The notes beneath the pieces were generated by a model. It saw nothing but the letters and a program-made list of their open reading frames with translations. It did not search any database and was not told where the DNA came from. A DNA stretch of 64,000 nt from Saprospirales bacterium (GTDB lineage: Bacteria > Bacteroidota > Bacteroidia > Chitinophagales > Saprospiraceae). The stretch lies in assembly GCA_016703765.1 (NCBI GenBank), contig JADJBL010000019.1, positions 9,961-73,960 on the forward strand. The letters are read 5' to 3'. Shown one piece after another: positions 55,040-64,000 of this stretch. Numbering within the stretch: the first letter of the stretch is position 1; each line of letters begins with the position of its first letter. Position numbers and translations under genes: made by a program.

Positions 55040-57978
55040 TCCTCGAAATTATAAAAATCCAGGGCATCGTATACCAGGGTCTGGACTTTTCTGCGCACAT
55101 CCATGTTGATGAACTTATTATTCTCCATGCTGGGGTAGGTGCGGTTGGACAAAAGGATGAAGATCAGCTGGTGCTCCGGGTCGGCCCAGGCGGCGATGCC
55201 CGTAAATCCGAGATGCCCGAAGGTGCTGGGCGAGGATTTTGGAGAAAGGTTAATTGCCAGCTGCGGAATGGCCTGCATCATATCGAAGCCGATGCCCCGC
55301 CTGGAGCAAACCCCGCATCGCTGGATGAACAGGTCTACCGTTTCCGGCTGCAGGTATCGCCGTCCGCCGTAAAAGCCTTTTTGGAGCAAAAGCTGCATGA
55401 TGGCCGCGAGGTCTTCGGCATTGGAGAAAAGGCCGGCATGCCCGCTCACCCCGCCCATCATGGCCGCCCCCATGTCGTGCACATAGCCCTGTATCCGGCG
55501 GCGGCGGAAATAATCATCTTCCTCCGTCGGCGGAAACAAGCCTTTGTCAAATCGGTTCCAGGGGTTAAACCCCGTGCTCTGCAAGCCCATGGGACGATAA
55601 AACTCCCGCTCCATAAAAGCATCGAGCGGATAACCGGACACCCGCTCCACGAGCCTGGCCATCAGAAAAAAGCCCAGGTCGCTGTACAGGTAGTTTTTGG
55701 TTTCCGACACGGGCGATTCCAGGATGCGCTGCCACATCGTGTCGACGTAGTTGTAGCGCATGTACAGGTTCTCCGCAACGGGAATCCGGAATGCCGTATC
55801 CGGCTTTTCACGATACCATTCGGGCATGGGCAGCGGCTTTCTATCTGGGGTAATGGTCTCCTTGTAGAAAGGGATCCAGGCTTCCAGACCGGCCCGGTGG
55901 GTCATCACCTGCTCGATAGTCATGCCGGCCTTGTCGGTACCCAGGAACTCCGGGAGGTGCTTTCCCAGGGTGTCGTAGATATGAATCTTCCCCTCGTCGT
56001 GCAGCTTCATGATCGCCAGTGTCGTAGCCGCGATCTTGGTGACGGAGGCGAGGTCGAAGATGTCTTCCGGGCGGGTGGGCTGCTCCTCTTTGTAGGTGTG
56101 CTTCCCATAGGCTTTCTCGAAGACGATCTTTCCGTTTTTGGCCACCAGGGCCACACATCCGGGCATAGCCTGCTTGCGGATGGCATCCTCGAGGATCGTA
56201 TCGATCAGGGCGAGGTTTTCGGAGTGAAGCCCCGATTCCTCCGGGAGGCCGAAGCCCAGGCGGTGCAAAGCCGGGGAGTAATCTCCGTCGCCGAAGGCGT
56301 ATTCCTTACTGGCAGTTACGGGCAGCAGGCCTCTGAATCCGAATGACCCGAATATCCCCTGCGCCGCCATCTCCTGGGTAATGGGGTCTTCGTCGTAAGC
56401 TTCCAGGAGGCTTTTGGCATTTTTGCAATTCACCAGGGAGTATGGATTTCCAAAAACCACCCAGACCACGGAGGTCTTTTCCTGCAGCTTTTCGAGAAAT
56501 TGAATGGCGCTTGCAGACAGGCCGTAGTTCTCGCCCATTTTGTGGTTCATCCCGTGGAGGCCCACCAGCACGAGCTCCTTATCTCCAAGCGAGCGGAGCA
56601 ATCGCTGTTGCTGGTCGGCTGCTATGTCCTTCGGGGATTGATAGTGCTCCACATCGGCATAACGGCTCAGGGATTTCTGAAAAGGGGTAATCCCGGCGGC
56701 GCCGATACTCAGGGAGGCTATTTCCAGGGTATCGATCCGGTCGAGGGGAAGCAGGTGTCGCTCATTGCGCAAAAGCGTGAGGCTGTGCTGGATGAGTTTC
56801 CTCTTTATCGCCATCCCTTTCGGGTGGTTGAGGTCGGCCTCCAGGTTTTCGGGGTCCACCGGGGTAAAATGCTCGAGCCCGAGCTTGTATTTGGCGTGGA
56901 GTACTTTTTTCACGCTGGCCTCCAGGTGCGATGGATCGAGTTTCCCCTCCGCCAGATATTCTTTGATTCTGGAAACCGCAGCCGGCACATCCGGCGGAAT
57001 GAGCAGGATGTCGTTTCCGGCGACGAGGGCTTTGGCCTCCACCTCTCCGGAACGGTGGTATTTCTTTACTCCCTCCATGTCCAGCCCGTCGGTAATGACA
57101 AGGCCTTCGAACCCCATTTCCTCCAGCATCAATTTTCTGATGGCGAGCGGGGAAAGGGTGGTGGGCAGGTTTGGGGTGCTATCGATGGCCGGCACCTGCA
57201 AATGGGCGACCATGATGCTGCCTATTTTTTGCTCGATCAGCACCTGAAAAGGGAACAACTCGATGCTGTCGAGTCGTGTCCGGTCGTGGGCGATGACGGG
57301 AAGGTCGTGGTGGGAGTCGGTGTCCGTATCCCCATGGCCGGGGAAGTGCTTGGCGCAGGCCATCACGCCGTTGTCCTGCATGCCTTTCATGTAATAAAAA
57401 CTCTTCACCGCCACGTTGTACCGGTCTTCTCCGAAGGAGCGGTAGTTGATGACGGGGTTGGCGGGGTTGTTGTTCACGTCGGCCACCGGGGCGAAATTGA
57501 TGTGAACGCCCAGGCGCTTCATCTGCCGGGCGATCTCGGCGCCCATATCGTACAGCAGGATATTGTCCTGAATGGCGCCCAGCATCATCTGCCTGGGATA
57601 GCTGATGGTGGTTTGCTTGAGGCGCATGCCCAGGCCCCATTCGGCGTCCATGGAGATCAGCAGGGGGACTCTTTTGGCCAGGGCCTGGTATTGGTTGGTC
57701 AGCCGGGCCTGCTCCAGGGGTGTGCCCTGAAAGAAGGTAAGACCGCCCACGTGGTATTCCCGGATCATCTTTTCCACATGGGCAATATGATCGGGGCCCT
57801 TGTCGGAATGAGCGCGCACCCAGATGAGCTGCCCGATCCGTTCTTCGGGAGACATTTGATCGTACAGGTCGTCGACCCATTTCGTGGCCCGGGCATCCGG
57901 ATGGGATGGGAGGCCTGACTCTCCCGAGAAAGAGCAGAGTATCAGGGAAAGAAGCCAGACATAAGGAGTACTTGTCAT
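55036..57978 (-). CDS. GH3 beta-N-acetylhexosaminidase fused to a serine hydrolase
   Basis: A 980-residue exported fusion. The start MTSTPYVWLLSLILCSFSGE is chosen for its signal peptide. Residues about 30-370 are GH3/NagZ-like: KHFPGHGDTDTDSHHDLP is the acid-base His/Asp loop and VITDGLDMEGV holds the nucleophile Asp. A GH3 C-terminal domain follows to about 590. From about 600 a beta-lactamase/penicillin-binding-like serine hydrolase begins: SVTK (S-x-x-K), a YSD triad element (YLYSDLGFFLMARL) and HLGFTG near the end. It probably trims cell-wall amino sugars and peptides in the periplasm. The fusion is known in Bacteroidota but its substrate is unsettled. Confidence 0.9.
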   Translation of the reverse strand: MTSTPYVWLLSLILCSFSGESGLPSHPDARATKWVDDLYDQMSPEERIGQLIWVRAHSDKGPDHIAHVEKMIREYHVGGLTFFQGTPLEQARLTNQYQALAKRVPLLISMDAEWGLGMRLKQTTISYPRQMMLGAIQDNILLYDMGAEIARQMKRLGVHINFAPVADVNNNPANPVINYRSFGEDRYNVAVKSFYYMKGMQDNGVMACAKHFPGHGDTDTDSHHDLPVIAHDRTRLDSIELFPFQVLIEQKIGSIMVAHLQVPAIDSTPNLPTTLSPLAIRKLMLEEMGFEGLVITDGLDMEGVKKYHRSGEVEAKALVAGNDILLIPPDVPAAVSRIKEYLAEGKLDPSHLEASVKKVLHAKYKLGLEHFTPVDPENLEADLNHPKGMAIKRKLIQHSLTLLRNERHLLPLDRIDTLEIASLSIGAAGITPFQKSLSRYADVEHYQSPKDIAADQQQRLLRSLGDKELVLVGLHGMNHKMGENYGLSASAIQFLEKLQEKTSVVWVVFGNPYSLVNCKNAKSLLEAYDEDPITQEMAAQGIFGSFGFRGLLPVTASKEYAFGDGDYSPALHRLGFGLPEESGLHSENLALIDTILEDAIRKQAMPGCVALVAKNGKIVFEKAYGKHTYKEEQPTRPEDIFDLASVTKIAATTLAIMKLHDEGKIHIYDTLGKHLPEFLGTDKAGMTIEQVMTHRAGLEAWIPFYKETITPDRKPLPMPEWYREKPDTAFRIPVAENLYMRYNYVDTMWQRILESPVSETKNYLYSDLGFFLMARLVERVSGYPLDAFMEREFYRPMGLQSTGFNPWNRFDKGLFPPTEEDDYFRRRRIQGYVHDMGAAMMGGVSGHAGLFSNAEDLAAIMQLLLQKGFYGGRRYLQPETVDLFIQRCGVCSRRGIGFDMMQAIPQLAINLSPKSSPSTFGHLGFTGIAAWADPEHQLIFILLSNRTYPSMENNKFINMDVRRKVQTLVYDALDFYNFEE

Positions 57979-57988
57979 AAGCCTTGGG

Positions 57989-59983
57989 TTATTGGCCGCC
58001 TGGCCTGCTGCGTTTTTGAACAATGTTTGGGTCTATTTCGAAGGCCTTTTGCTCGTACTTTTTGCTTTCTATCAGATTGCCGGATTCACGCCAGGCAAGG
58101 GCCAGGTTGAACCAGGCGTCCGCATTACCCGGCTCGATGCCGGCAGCCAGCGTGAAGAATTGGATAGCCTGCTGATGTTTTCCCTGCATGCCCGCAGCCA
58201 CGCCCAGAAGCCGGTGGGTTTCGTAGTCCTTGGGCATTTCTTTGAGGGCCTTTTGAAGATAAAGCTCGGCTTTTACGGGATTTTGTTCCTTTTCCCCGAA
58301 ATATTTTCCCGCATCCCGGTAGGTCTCCGCCCGGTTGCGGATGGCCTCAGTGTAATTTAGATCGAGGCGCAGGGCATTATCGTAATATTGGATCGACTCC
58401 TCATACCGTTGCAGGTAATTGTGCGCATTGCCGAGGAGGAGATAGGCGTTTTTGTAGGTGGGGTGGATGCGCAGGGCCTCCTTCAGGTGGAGGACTGCTT
58501 TCTCCAGTTGAGCCCGCCGCAAGGGTTCGTCCTTCAATTTGGCAGCGTATTCGATCGTCGCGCCGCCCACGGAGTTTTGAAGTTTGGCGCTGTTGGGGGA
58601 GATTTTGACGTCTGAGGTAAACAGGGTGTAGTTGTCTTTCCAGACGAGGTTGCGAAATACGGTCTTTCCGGCCAATAAGGCCAGGATGACTATACCGGCA
58701 TAACCCAGATTCTTGCGGATCGCCGGCCTCTTTTCGATGATCGCGTAGAGTCCCATGCCCACAAAGAGACAAAACCCAAGCGAGGGCATAAAAATGAAGC
58801 GCTCGCCCATATTGGTGCCGATGGGGAACACGATATTGGAGACGATGGAAAGGGTTAGCAGGTAAAACCACACGCCGAAGCTCATCGGTTTTCTGCGCAG
58901 CAGGCCCCAAAGCGCATAGCCCAGCATGGCCAGATAGAGCAGCAGGCTCAGCAGGGCCCAGGGGTTGCCGAAACTCATGATGGGGATATGCCTCGGGTAG
59001 TAGTCGTGGGTCAGCGGATGCGGGAACACCAGCAATTGCAGGTATTTCCCCAACGTATAAAAGATCGTGGCAAATTTTTCCCCCGGATCGAAGGCAAGCC
59101 ATTGGTTATTGACAAGTTTCAAAAAAGGGTTGTTCATCAACTCTCCGGAGGGCTTGCCCAGCTCCAAAGGCACCACACTGGTCCTGATGAGGATAAAAAC
59201 CAGGGCAGCCGCCAAAAACGGCAACGTGGGCAGGATCGTCTTCCACAGCGGAAGTCCCCTGAAAAAGTAATAGGCCAGCGGCACGACGGCTACCAGGGTG
59301 ATGGCGTTTTCCTTGGCGAGGAGGCCCAGCAGGAAAAGTCCCGCAGCCGCGATATGGCCGCCCCATTTTTTGTTGTCGAAGGCCCGCAAAGAGAAATAGA
59401 TCGCCGAAAGTCCGCCCAGTAAGGCGAGGATCTCGTCGCTCCCCTTGATATTGGCCACCACTTCCGTGTGGAGGGGGTGGACGGCGAAGAGCAGGGCGGT
59501 GGCCAGGGCGATCCAGCGGGCCTTATCTGTTTTTTCTTTTTTGAAAAAAAGCAGCGTCAGTTGATAGATCAGCATCACCAGCAAGCCGTACAGGAGGGCG
59601 TTGCCGAGATGGCCCACCATGGGGCTCCTTCCGAACAGTTCTATTTCGAGTGCAAAAAGGATCTGGGAAAGGGGCCGGTAGCGCCCTCCGGCGACGAGTT
59701 GTTCCTTCCCCTCTACTTTAAAAAAGCCCCGGAAGGCATCGTATTTGAGAATCTCGTCTATGCCTTCGGCGCCCTGCATGGTAAACTCGTTGTCGTAGAT
59801 GACAATCGCGTCGTCGAGCGCATAATCGAAGCCGAGGGTATTGGCGTACAGGAGGAAGCCCAGGAGAAACAGGCCCAAGCGATGAAAGAGCGGTTTTTCC
59901 CACCAGGACTTGGGTTTGGCAGGCGCCTTGGGGGGCGGTGCGGGTTGTTTGGAAACCGGCGCTTTCTTTTTCTGCTTGGACAT
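57989..59983 (-). CDS. TMTC-like glycosyltransferase/TPR membrane protein
   Basis: A 664-residue protein. MSKQKKKAPVSKQPAPPPKA is a Lys/Pro-rich cytosolic tail, chosen as the start because upstream codons read into the trhO gene. Ten or more hydrophobic helices follow at about residues 35-480. The first loop has YALDDAIVIYDN, the Asp-rich pattern of GT-C enzymes, and HPLHTEVVANIKGSDEIL resembles TMTC and O-mannosyltransferase-like loops. The last 170 residues form TPR repeats (AYLLLGNAHNYLQRYEESIQ, ETHRLLGVAAGMQGKHQQAI). Such proteins are thought to glycosylate exported proteins. The activity here is not proven. Its ATG lies one base after the trhO stop, indicating coupling. Confidence 0.8.
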   Translation of the reverse strand: MSKQKKKAPVSKQPAPPPKAPAKPKSWWEKPLFHRLGLFLLGFLLYANTLGFDYALDDAIVIYDNEFTMQGAEGIDEILKYDAFRGFFKVEGKEQLVAGGRYRPLSQILFALEIELFGRSPMVGHLGNALLYGLLVMLIYQLTLLFFKKEKTDKARWIALATALLFAVHPLHTEVVANIKGSDEILALLGGLSAIYFSLRAFDNKKWGGHIAAAGLFLLGLLAKENAITLVAVVPLAYYFFRGLPLWKTILPTLPFLAAALVFILIRTSVVPLELGKPSGELMNNPFLKLVNNQWLAFDPGEKFATIFYTLGKYLQLLVFPHPLTHDYYPRHIPIMSFGNPWALLSLLLYLAMLGYALWGLLRRKPMSFGVWFYLLTLSIVSNIVFPIGTNMGERFIFMPSLGFCLFVGMGLYAIIEKRPAIRKNLGYAGIVILALLAGKTVFRNLVWKDNYTLFTSDVKISPNSAKLQNSVGGATIEYAAKLKDEPLRRAQLEKAVLHLKEALRIHPTYKNAYLLLGNAHNYLQRYEESIQYYDNALRLDLNYTEAIRNRAETYRDAGKYFGEKEQNPVKAELYLQKALKEMPKDYETHRLLGVAAGMQGKHQQAIQFFTLAAGIEPGNADAWFNLALAWRESGNLIESKKYEQKAFEIDPNIVQKRSRPGGQ

Positions 59984-59984
59984 T

Positions 59985-61028
59985 TTATTCCAGTTTTCGC
60001 CCCTCCGCGATTCGAAAGGCCCTGTAATGGCCGTTTGCAAAGGCCGAGCCGTTAAAAACGATCTCCTTTTTCCGGAGCTTCCGTTCCGGATCCGGCAGGT
60101 GGGCAAAATCCCTGCAAAGTTCGGAACAACAAGCCTGGTATTTTGTCGCGCAGGCTTCACATTGAATGAAAAGCAGGTGGCAGGCGTCGTTGGCGCAGTT
60201 TATATGGGTGTCTGCGGGCTCGCCGCACTGGTGGCAGCGGGCGATCACCTCTTCGGAGATGCGCTCTCCCAGGCGTTCGTCGAAGACGAAATTCTTTCCG
60301 TGGAATTTGTTGGGAAGGCCTTTTTCGGCGACCTGCCGGGTGTATTCGATGATGCCGCCGTCGAGTTGGTACACCTCCCGGAATCCCTTGTGAGCCAAAT
60401 AGGCGCTGGCTTTTTCACAGCGGATACCCCCGGTGCAGTACATGACGATGGGGCGGTCTTTTTTGTCTCCCAGCAATTCGACCACCAGGGGCAGGGCCTC
60501 GCGGAAGGTGGTCACGTCAGGTGTGATGGCTTTTTCGAAATGCCCCACCTCGCTTTCGTAGTGGTTTCGCATATCCACCACGATCGTCTCCGGCCGCTCG
60601 GTAATGGAGTTAAACGACTCCGCGTCGAGGTGCCCCGCGGTGCGGGTTACGTCGAAGGCGCTGTCGTCGAGGCCGTCGGCCACGATCTTGCGCCGCACTT
60701 TGATGGCCAGCTTGAAAAAGGATTTGCCGTCGTCTTCGATCGCGAAATTGAGCCGAACGCCTTGCAGGAAACCGGTGGCGTCGAGCGCGGCTTTAAAGGC
60801 ATCCAGGTTGCGCTCCGGCACGGACAATTGCCCGTTGATGCCTTCGGCGGCCACGTAGATCCTGCCGAGGACGTTCAGGGCGCTCCACTGTATAAAGAGC
60901 TGGTCCCGGAAGGCAGGCGGGTCCTGGATATGGGCGTATTTGTAGAGTGAAAGCGTGATGCGGTCCTCTTTGCTTTCGCGGAGCTTCTTTTTGAGCTCTT
61001 CTTTGTTGATGCGGTTATGCAGTTTCAT
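59985..61028 (-). CDS. trhO: tRNA uridine(34) hydroxylase TrhO (rhodanese family)
   Basis: TrhO (YceA/YbfP type) makes 5-hydroxyuridine at tRNA position 34. The 347-residue protein starts [20 protein letters not shown]. The N-terminal ferredoxin-like domain contains [20 protein letters not shown]. The rhodanese domain has [18 protein letters not shown] and the active-site loop [16 protein letters not shown] with the catalytic cysteine. The C-terminus is rich in cysteines ([36 protein letters not shown]), probably a zinc site. Length and order are standard. Its start lies one base from the ACMSD-like stop. Confidence 0.93.
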   Translation of the reverse strand: MKLHNRINKEELKKKLRESKEDRITLSLYKYAHIQDPPAFRDQLFIQWSALNVLGRIYVAAEGINGQLSVPERNLDAFKAALDATGFLQGVRLNFAIEDDGKSFFKLAIKVRRKIVADGLDDSAFDVTRTAGHLDAESFNSITERPETIVVDMRNHYESEVGHFEKAITPDVTTFREALPLVVELLGDKKDRPIVMYCTGGIRCEKASAYLAHKGFREVYQLDGGIIEYTRQVAEKGLPNKFHGKNFVFDERLGERISEEVIARCHQCGEPADTHINCANDACHLLFIQCEACATKYQACCSELCRDFAHLPDPERKLRKKEIVFNGSAFANGHYRAFRIAEGRKLE

Positions 61029-61029
61029 G

Positions 61030-62043
61030 TCAGCCCGAATGAATGGGCAAATTTACCAAATTCAACCACTCCATCGTATTCCTGAAGTAAATCTTCTCCT
61101 TCGTCTCGTCCGGCAAGCCCATCTCCTCGATAAAGGCCCCGATCTCCAAATCACCCAGCGGGAAGGGGTAGTCGGAGCCGAGGGTCACCTTGTCCTCTCC
61201 GGCCAGGTCCAGGATGTATCGAAGCATGAGGGGGTCGTGGGTGATGCAATCGACCCAAAACTTGCCGAGGTAGTCGCGCGGGTTCACGGGGTTGTCGATG
61301 GCCACGAGGTCGGGACGGCAGTGAAAACCGTGCTCGATGCGGCCGATCGTGGGCAGAAAGGAACCGCCGGCATGGGCGAAGTTGACCCGCAGGCCGGGCA
61401 GGCGCTCCAATACCCCGCCGAAGATCATCGAGCAGATGGCGCGGGAGGTTTCCGCCGGCATGCCCACCAGCCAGGGGAGCCAGTATTTGCTCATGTGCTG
61501 CTGGCCCATCATGTTCCAGGGGTGGACGAACAGAGCCATACCCAGGTCCTGCATGGCCTGGAAGATGGGGAAGAACTCCGGCTCGCTCAGGTTTTTGTCG
61601 TTGATGTTGGACCCGATCTGCACGCCCACCAGGCCGATCTCCTTGCAGCGCTGCAACTCCCGGATGGAAAGCTCGGTGTCCTGCATGGGCAGGGTGCCGA
61701 GGCCGATATAAGTCCTGGGGTGGTCGTGCACGAGTTGGGCGAGGTGGTCGTTGAGAAAACGGGCGACCTCAAGGGTGTGCTTCGGCTGGGCAAAATAGGC
61801 GAATAGCACGGGGATGGTGCAGACCACCTGCATCTGGGTGTGATGCGCGGCGTAATCCACTTCCCGTGCGACGGGGTCCCAGCAATTGGCCTCGATCTCG
61901 CGGAAGAACTTCGTTCCCTGCATCATCCTCGCCCTTCCGGGCAAGTGGTGCTCCAGGTGAATGAAACCCTCATACCCGAACTGCTCGCTGAAGCGCGGCA
62001 TGTGCTCGGGCATGATGTGCGTATGCATGTCGATTTTCAACAT
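61030..62043 (-). CDS. ACMSD-like amidohydrolase decarboxylase
   Basis: A 337-residue metal-dependent amidohydrolase close to 2-amino-3-carboxymuconate-6-semialdehyde decarboxylase of the kynurenine pathway. It opens [20 protein letters not shown] with the H-x-H metal motif (about residues 7-9). [54 protein letters not shown] and [20 protein letters not shown] are strong ACMSD patterns, and [13 protein letters not shown] holds the late metal Asp. Zn-dependent C-C decarboxylation is expected. No other kynurenine genes lie nearby, so a related 2-amino-muconate-type substrate is possible. Genes on both sides are one to fifteen bases away, so it belongs to an operon. Confidence 0.9.
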   Translation of the reverse strand: MLKIDMHTHIMPEHMPRFSEQFGYEGFIHLEHHLPGRARMMQGTKFFREIEANCWDPVAREVDYAAHHTQMQVVCTIPVLFAYFAQPKHTLEVARFLNDHLAQLVHDHPRTYIGLGTLPMQDTELSIRELQRCKEIGLVGVQIGSNINDKNLSEPEFFPIFQAMQDLGMALFVHPWNMMGQQHMSKYWLPWLVGMPAETSRAICSMIFGGVLERLPGLRVNFAHAGGSFLPTIGRIEHGFHCRPDLVAIDNPVNPRDYLGKFWVDCITHDPLMLRYILDLAGEDKVTLGSDYPFPLGDLEIGAFIEEMGLPDETKEKIYFRNTMEWLNLVNLPIHSG

Positions 62044-62057
62044 TCAGCAAAAGGAGT

Positions 62058-63005
62058 TTATGGTTTATTGGGGGGTCTCAGCACCTTCAGGGCTTTCTCC
62101 ACGAGGGAAAAAGAGACGGGCGCATACCCCAGGAACTCGCCGTCGACTTCCAGTCCGATCGGGCGGTCTTCGGCAATGGCTTCGACCATGATATTCCGGG
62201 CCGAGTGGACTTCGATCTTCGGGTGCCGGGCGATTTTCCCGTTGTAAAAAAGGGGGGTCGCAAACAGCACCCCCAATTTGGTCACCCGCTTGGCCACGGT
62301 GAGTGCCAGCAGCCCGTCGTCCGGCACGGCATGGGGCACCAGTTGCATACCTCCTCCGGAATAGCGGCAAATGCCGGCATTGATCGTATAGCAGAAATCC
62401 TCCACCCTAAAGCCCTCCGCATGTACGCGGGTGGGCGGGAGCTTGTATTTCGCCAGGCAGCGCATCAGCGCCAGCAGGTAGGAAAAACGGCCGTTGATAA
62501 AGCGGCGGTTCTCGTCCATGAACTTGGCCACGTAGGCGTCGAAAGACATGCCGGCCACATTGACGAAGTAGCGCTGTCGGGGGGCGCCGTCCAGGTGATA
62601 ATCGGCTACGCCCACGTCCTGCAGGGAGGTATGCCCTTGGAGGAACATATCCAGCCAGTGGGAAAGCCGTTTTGGAATGCCGAGGCTGCGCACCCAGTCG
62701 TTGCCCGTGCCCACGGGCAGGAGCGCATAACAAACCTCCGACGGGGGCACCGCCTGCTGTTGCAGGATGCCGTTGACCGTCTCGTTGTTGGTGCCGTCGC
62801 CGCCGACAGCCAGGATATGCCGCCAGCCGGACTCCACGGCGTTTCGGGCCAGCTCCGTGGCATGGCCGCGGGCCTCGGTAAAAACGACCTCAAACCGCAC
62901 CCCGGCCTGAAGAAGCGCCGCTTCGATCCGGGGCCAGCGCTTTTGGACCGTGCCGTTGCCGCCCGCCGGATTTACAATGGTGTACCAGGTGTGCTTGTTT
63001 TCCAT
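62058..63005 (-). CDS. Diacylglycerol kinase family lipid kinase
   Basis: A protein of about 315 residues with the DAGK/sphingosine-kinase catalytic fold. MENKHTWYTIVNPAGGNGTV opens it; starts 27 and 42 bases upstream are possible but give no extra domain sequence. The nucleotide signature AVGGDGTNNETVNGIL is intact (about residues 60-75), followed by LLPVGTGNDWVRSLG. The C-terminal half holds DEN-RRFINGRFSYLLAL and VEDFCYTINAGI. It phosphorylates a lipid, perhaps diacylglycerol, in membrane turnover; substrate unknown. It is the first gene of the minus-strand run and divergent from the ABC gene. Confidence 0.88.
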   Translation of the reverse strand: MENKHTWYTIVNPAGGNGTVQKRWPRIEAALLQAGVRFEVVFTEARGHATELARNAVESGWRHILAVGGDGTNNETVNGILQQQAVPPSEVCYALLPVGTGNDWVRSLGIPKRLSHWLDMFLQGHTSLQDVGVADYHLDGAPRQRYFVNVAGMSFDAYVAKFMDENRRFINGRFSYLLALMRCLAKYKLPPTRVHAEGFRVEDFCYTINAGICRYSGGGMQLVPHAVPDDGLLALTVAKRVTKLGVLFATPLFYNGKIARHPKIEVHSARNIMVEAIAEDRPIGLEVDGEFLGYAPVSFSLVEKALKVLRPPNKP

Positions 63006-63106
63006 ATCGGGAAGATACGAGTTTATCGACATTTGCCGAACATCCATAGAATTTTAGGAACAGGGCATAGCGAATGAACTATCTTGCCGCGGAAAAATTT
63101 CTCCCC

Positions 63107-64000
63107 ATGCAAGAAATCCTACGACTGGAAGGCGTTGTCAAATCTTACGACAAACACGTCGCCGTAGACAACGTCAGCTTCGCCGTGCAGAAAGGAACCA
63201 TTTTCGGCCTCCTCGGTCCCAACGGCGCCGGAAAGACCTCCCTGATCAGGATCATCACGACCATCACCCGCGCAGATACCGGAAAGGTGTTTTTCGACGG
63301 CCATCCGCTCGACGGAAACCACCCTTCTCAAATCGGCTACATGCCCGAGGAGCGCGGGCTTTACAAGAAAATGAAGGTGGGAGAACACCTCGTCTATCTT
63401 GCACGGTTAAAAGGCCTTTCCAAAGCCGACGCCGACGCCCAGATCAAGCACTGGATGGAGAAATTCGATATCATCGACTGGTGGGGCAAGAAGGTGGAGG
63501 AGCTTTCCAAGGGGATGCAGCAAAAGATCCAGTTCATCGCCACGGTGATCCACCGGCCCCAATTGCTCATCCTCGACGAGCCTTTTTCCGGCCTCGATCC
63601 CATCAACACCAACCTCATCAAAGAGGAGATACAGGAGCTCAAACGGCAGGGTTCCAGCATCATTTTCTCCACCCACCGCATGGAGCAGGTAGAGGAGATC
63701 TGCGAGGATATCCTGCTCATCAACCAGGGCCGGAATGTATTGGAAGGAGATGTGCACGAGATTCGCAATAATTTCAAGGAGAATTTGTTCCGCATCGATT
63801 ACCGCGGCGAGCTCCCCGCCCTGCCGGAGTCGTATCAGGTAATCGCTCAGGAGGCAGGCAAACTCACCGTAAAACTGGAGGCCGGCGCAGAGTCCAATAA
63901 GCTGCTGCTGTTCCTGCTGCAAAAGGGAGTTCAAATTTCGGCTTTTCGGGAAATACTGCCCTCCCTCAATGAAATTTTCATCCGCCAAGTAGCATTAACC
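63107..64000 (+). CDS. ABC transporter ATP-binding protein (runs off the window)
   Basis: Reads from ATG at 63107 (MQEILRLEGVVKSYDKHVAV) without a stop to the last base, at least 298 residues. The Walker A is GLLGPNGAGKTS (about residues 37-48), the Q-loop region is IGYMPEERGLYKKM, the signature is VEELSKGMQQKIQF, Walker B is LLILDEPFSGLDP, and the H-loop is IIFSTHRMEQ. After the nucleotide domain the C-terminal extension (DUF4162-like, LNEIFIRQVA) marks the NatA/EcsA-type exporters of Na+ or antibiotics. The permease gene should follow outside the window. An in-frame ATG at 63074 is less likely because a -7-like TATCTTG lies just after it. Confidence 0.93.
   Translation, partial: MQEILRLEGVVKSYDKHVAVDNVSFAVQKGTIFGLLGPNGAGKTSLIRIITTITRADTGKVFFDGHPLDGNHPSQIGYMPEERGLYKKMKVGEHLVYLARLKGLSKADADAQIKHWMEKFDIIDWWGKKVEELSKGMQQKIQFIATVIHRPQLLILDEPFSGLDPINTNLIKEEIQELKRQGSSIIFSTHRMEQVEEICEDILLINQGRNVLEGDVHEIRNNFKENLFRIDYRGELPALPESYQVIAQEAGKLTVKLEAGAESNKLLLFLLQKGVQISAFREILPSLNEIFIRQVALT

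Noticed and set aside
1..64000. tRNA, rRNA or intact insertion-sequence genes
   Set aside because: I saw no tRNA-like cloverleaf with a conserved T loop, no rRNA sequence and no transposase motif while reading through; a tRNA scan would be the decisive test.

Overview
The window comes from the chromosome of a gliding-lineage Bacteroidota, most likely a Saprospiria-type organism. That placement is an inference. It rests on gldE/gldD, several type IX secretion (T9SS) sorting domains, a PorP/SprF protein paired with an OmpA/PD40 protein, very large HYR-repeat surface proteins, and matches to the Bacteroidota promoter form TTG-N18-20-TAnnTTTG. The core sequence is moderately GC-rich. A stretch from about 11.6 to 18.0 kb is clearly AT-rich.

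Layout. (1) About 1-5.9 kb, plus strand: secA (C-terminal part), deoC, a SPOR-domain protein, rodA, tgt and an LptG/YjgP-type permease. Every one of these is broken by one or more frameshifts, which in a run of housekeeping genes points to consensus errors near a contig end. (2) 6.1-9.7 kb: an ECF sigma gene that loses its region 4 at an 8-bp tandem repeat and reads in frame into mutY, then ssb and gldE. (3) 9.7-18.0 kb: an accessory island that separates gldE from gldD, which are normally neighbours. It holds small membrane proteins, a DUF2200 protein, an ester-cyclase-like protein, a GNAT acetyltransferase, a DUF6922/AbiEii toxin-antitoxin pair with a damaged antitoxin, several decayed genes and palindromes resembling integron attC sites. 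(4) gldD at 18.05 kb.

(5) 18.65-35.5 kb, minus strand: a surface/secretion module read in the order giant HYR protein with a T9SS type B tail, PorP/SprF protein, OmpA-PD40 protein, and a second giant T9SS type B protein. (6) 35.7-38.3 kb: a small conserved acidic protein and gltX on the minus strand, and a polysaccharide deacetylase on the plus strand ending in a clear terminator. (7) 38.7-47.9 kb: a 3,069-residue secreted HYR-repeat protein with a dockerin-like segment and a T9SS type A tail. It is separated by a perfect 36-bp palindrome from the next, convergent set of genes.

(8) 48-63 kb, minus strand: two runs of closely packed genes. The first to be read is lipid kinase, ACMSD-like decarboxylase, TrhO, a TMTC-like glycosyltransferase/TPR protein, a GH3-serine hydrolase fusion and a LolC/E-type permease. 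After an internal promoter come a small conserved protein, two tandem PKD-cyclophilin lipoproteins, a ROK/polyphosphate-glucokinase-like kinase and a FAD/Fe-S dehydrogenase. (9) At the right edge a plus-strand ABC transporter ATPase runs off the window.

The common theme is envelope biology: lipoproteins, foldases for exported proteins, cell-wall amino-sugar hydrolysis, T9SS cargo and gliding. I see no rRNA, tRNA, CRISPR array or intact transposase.
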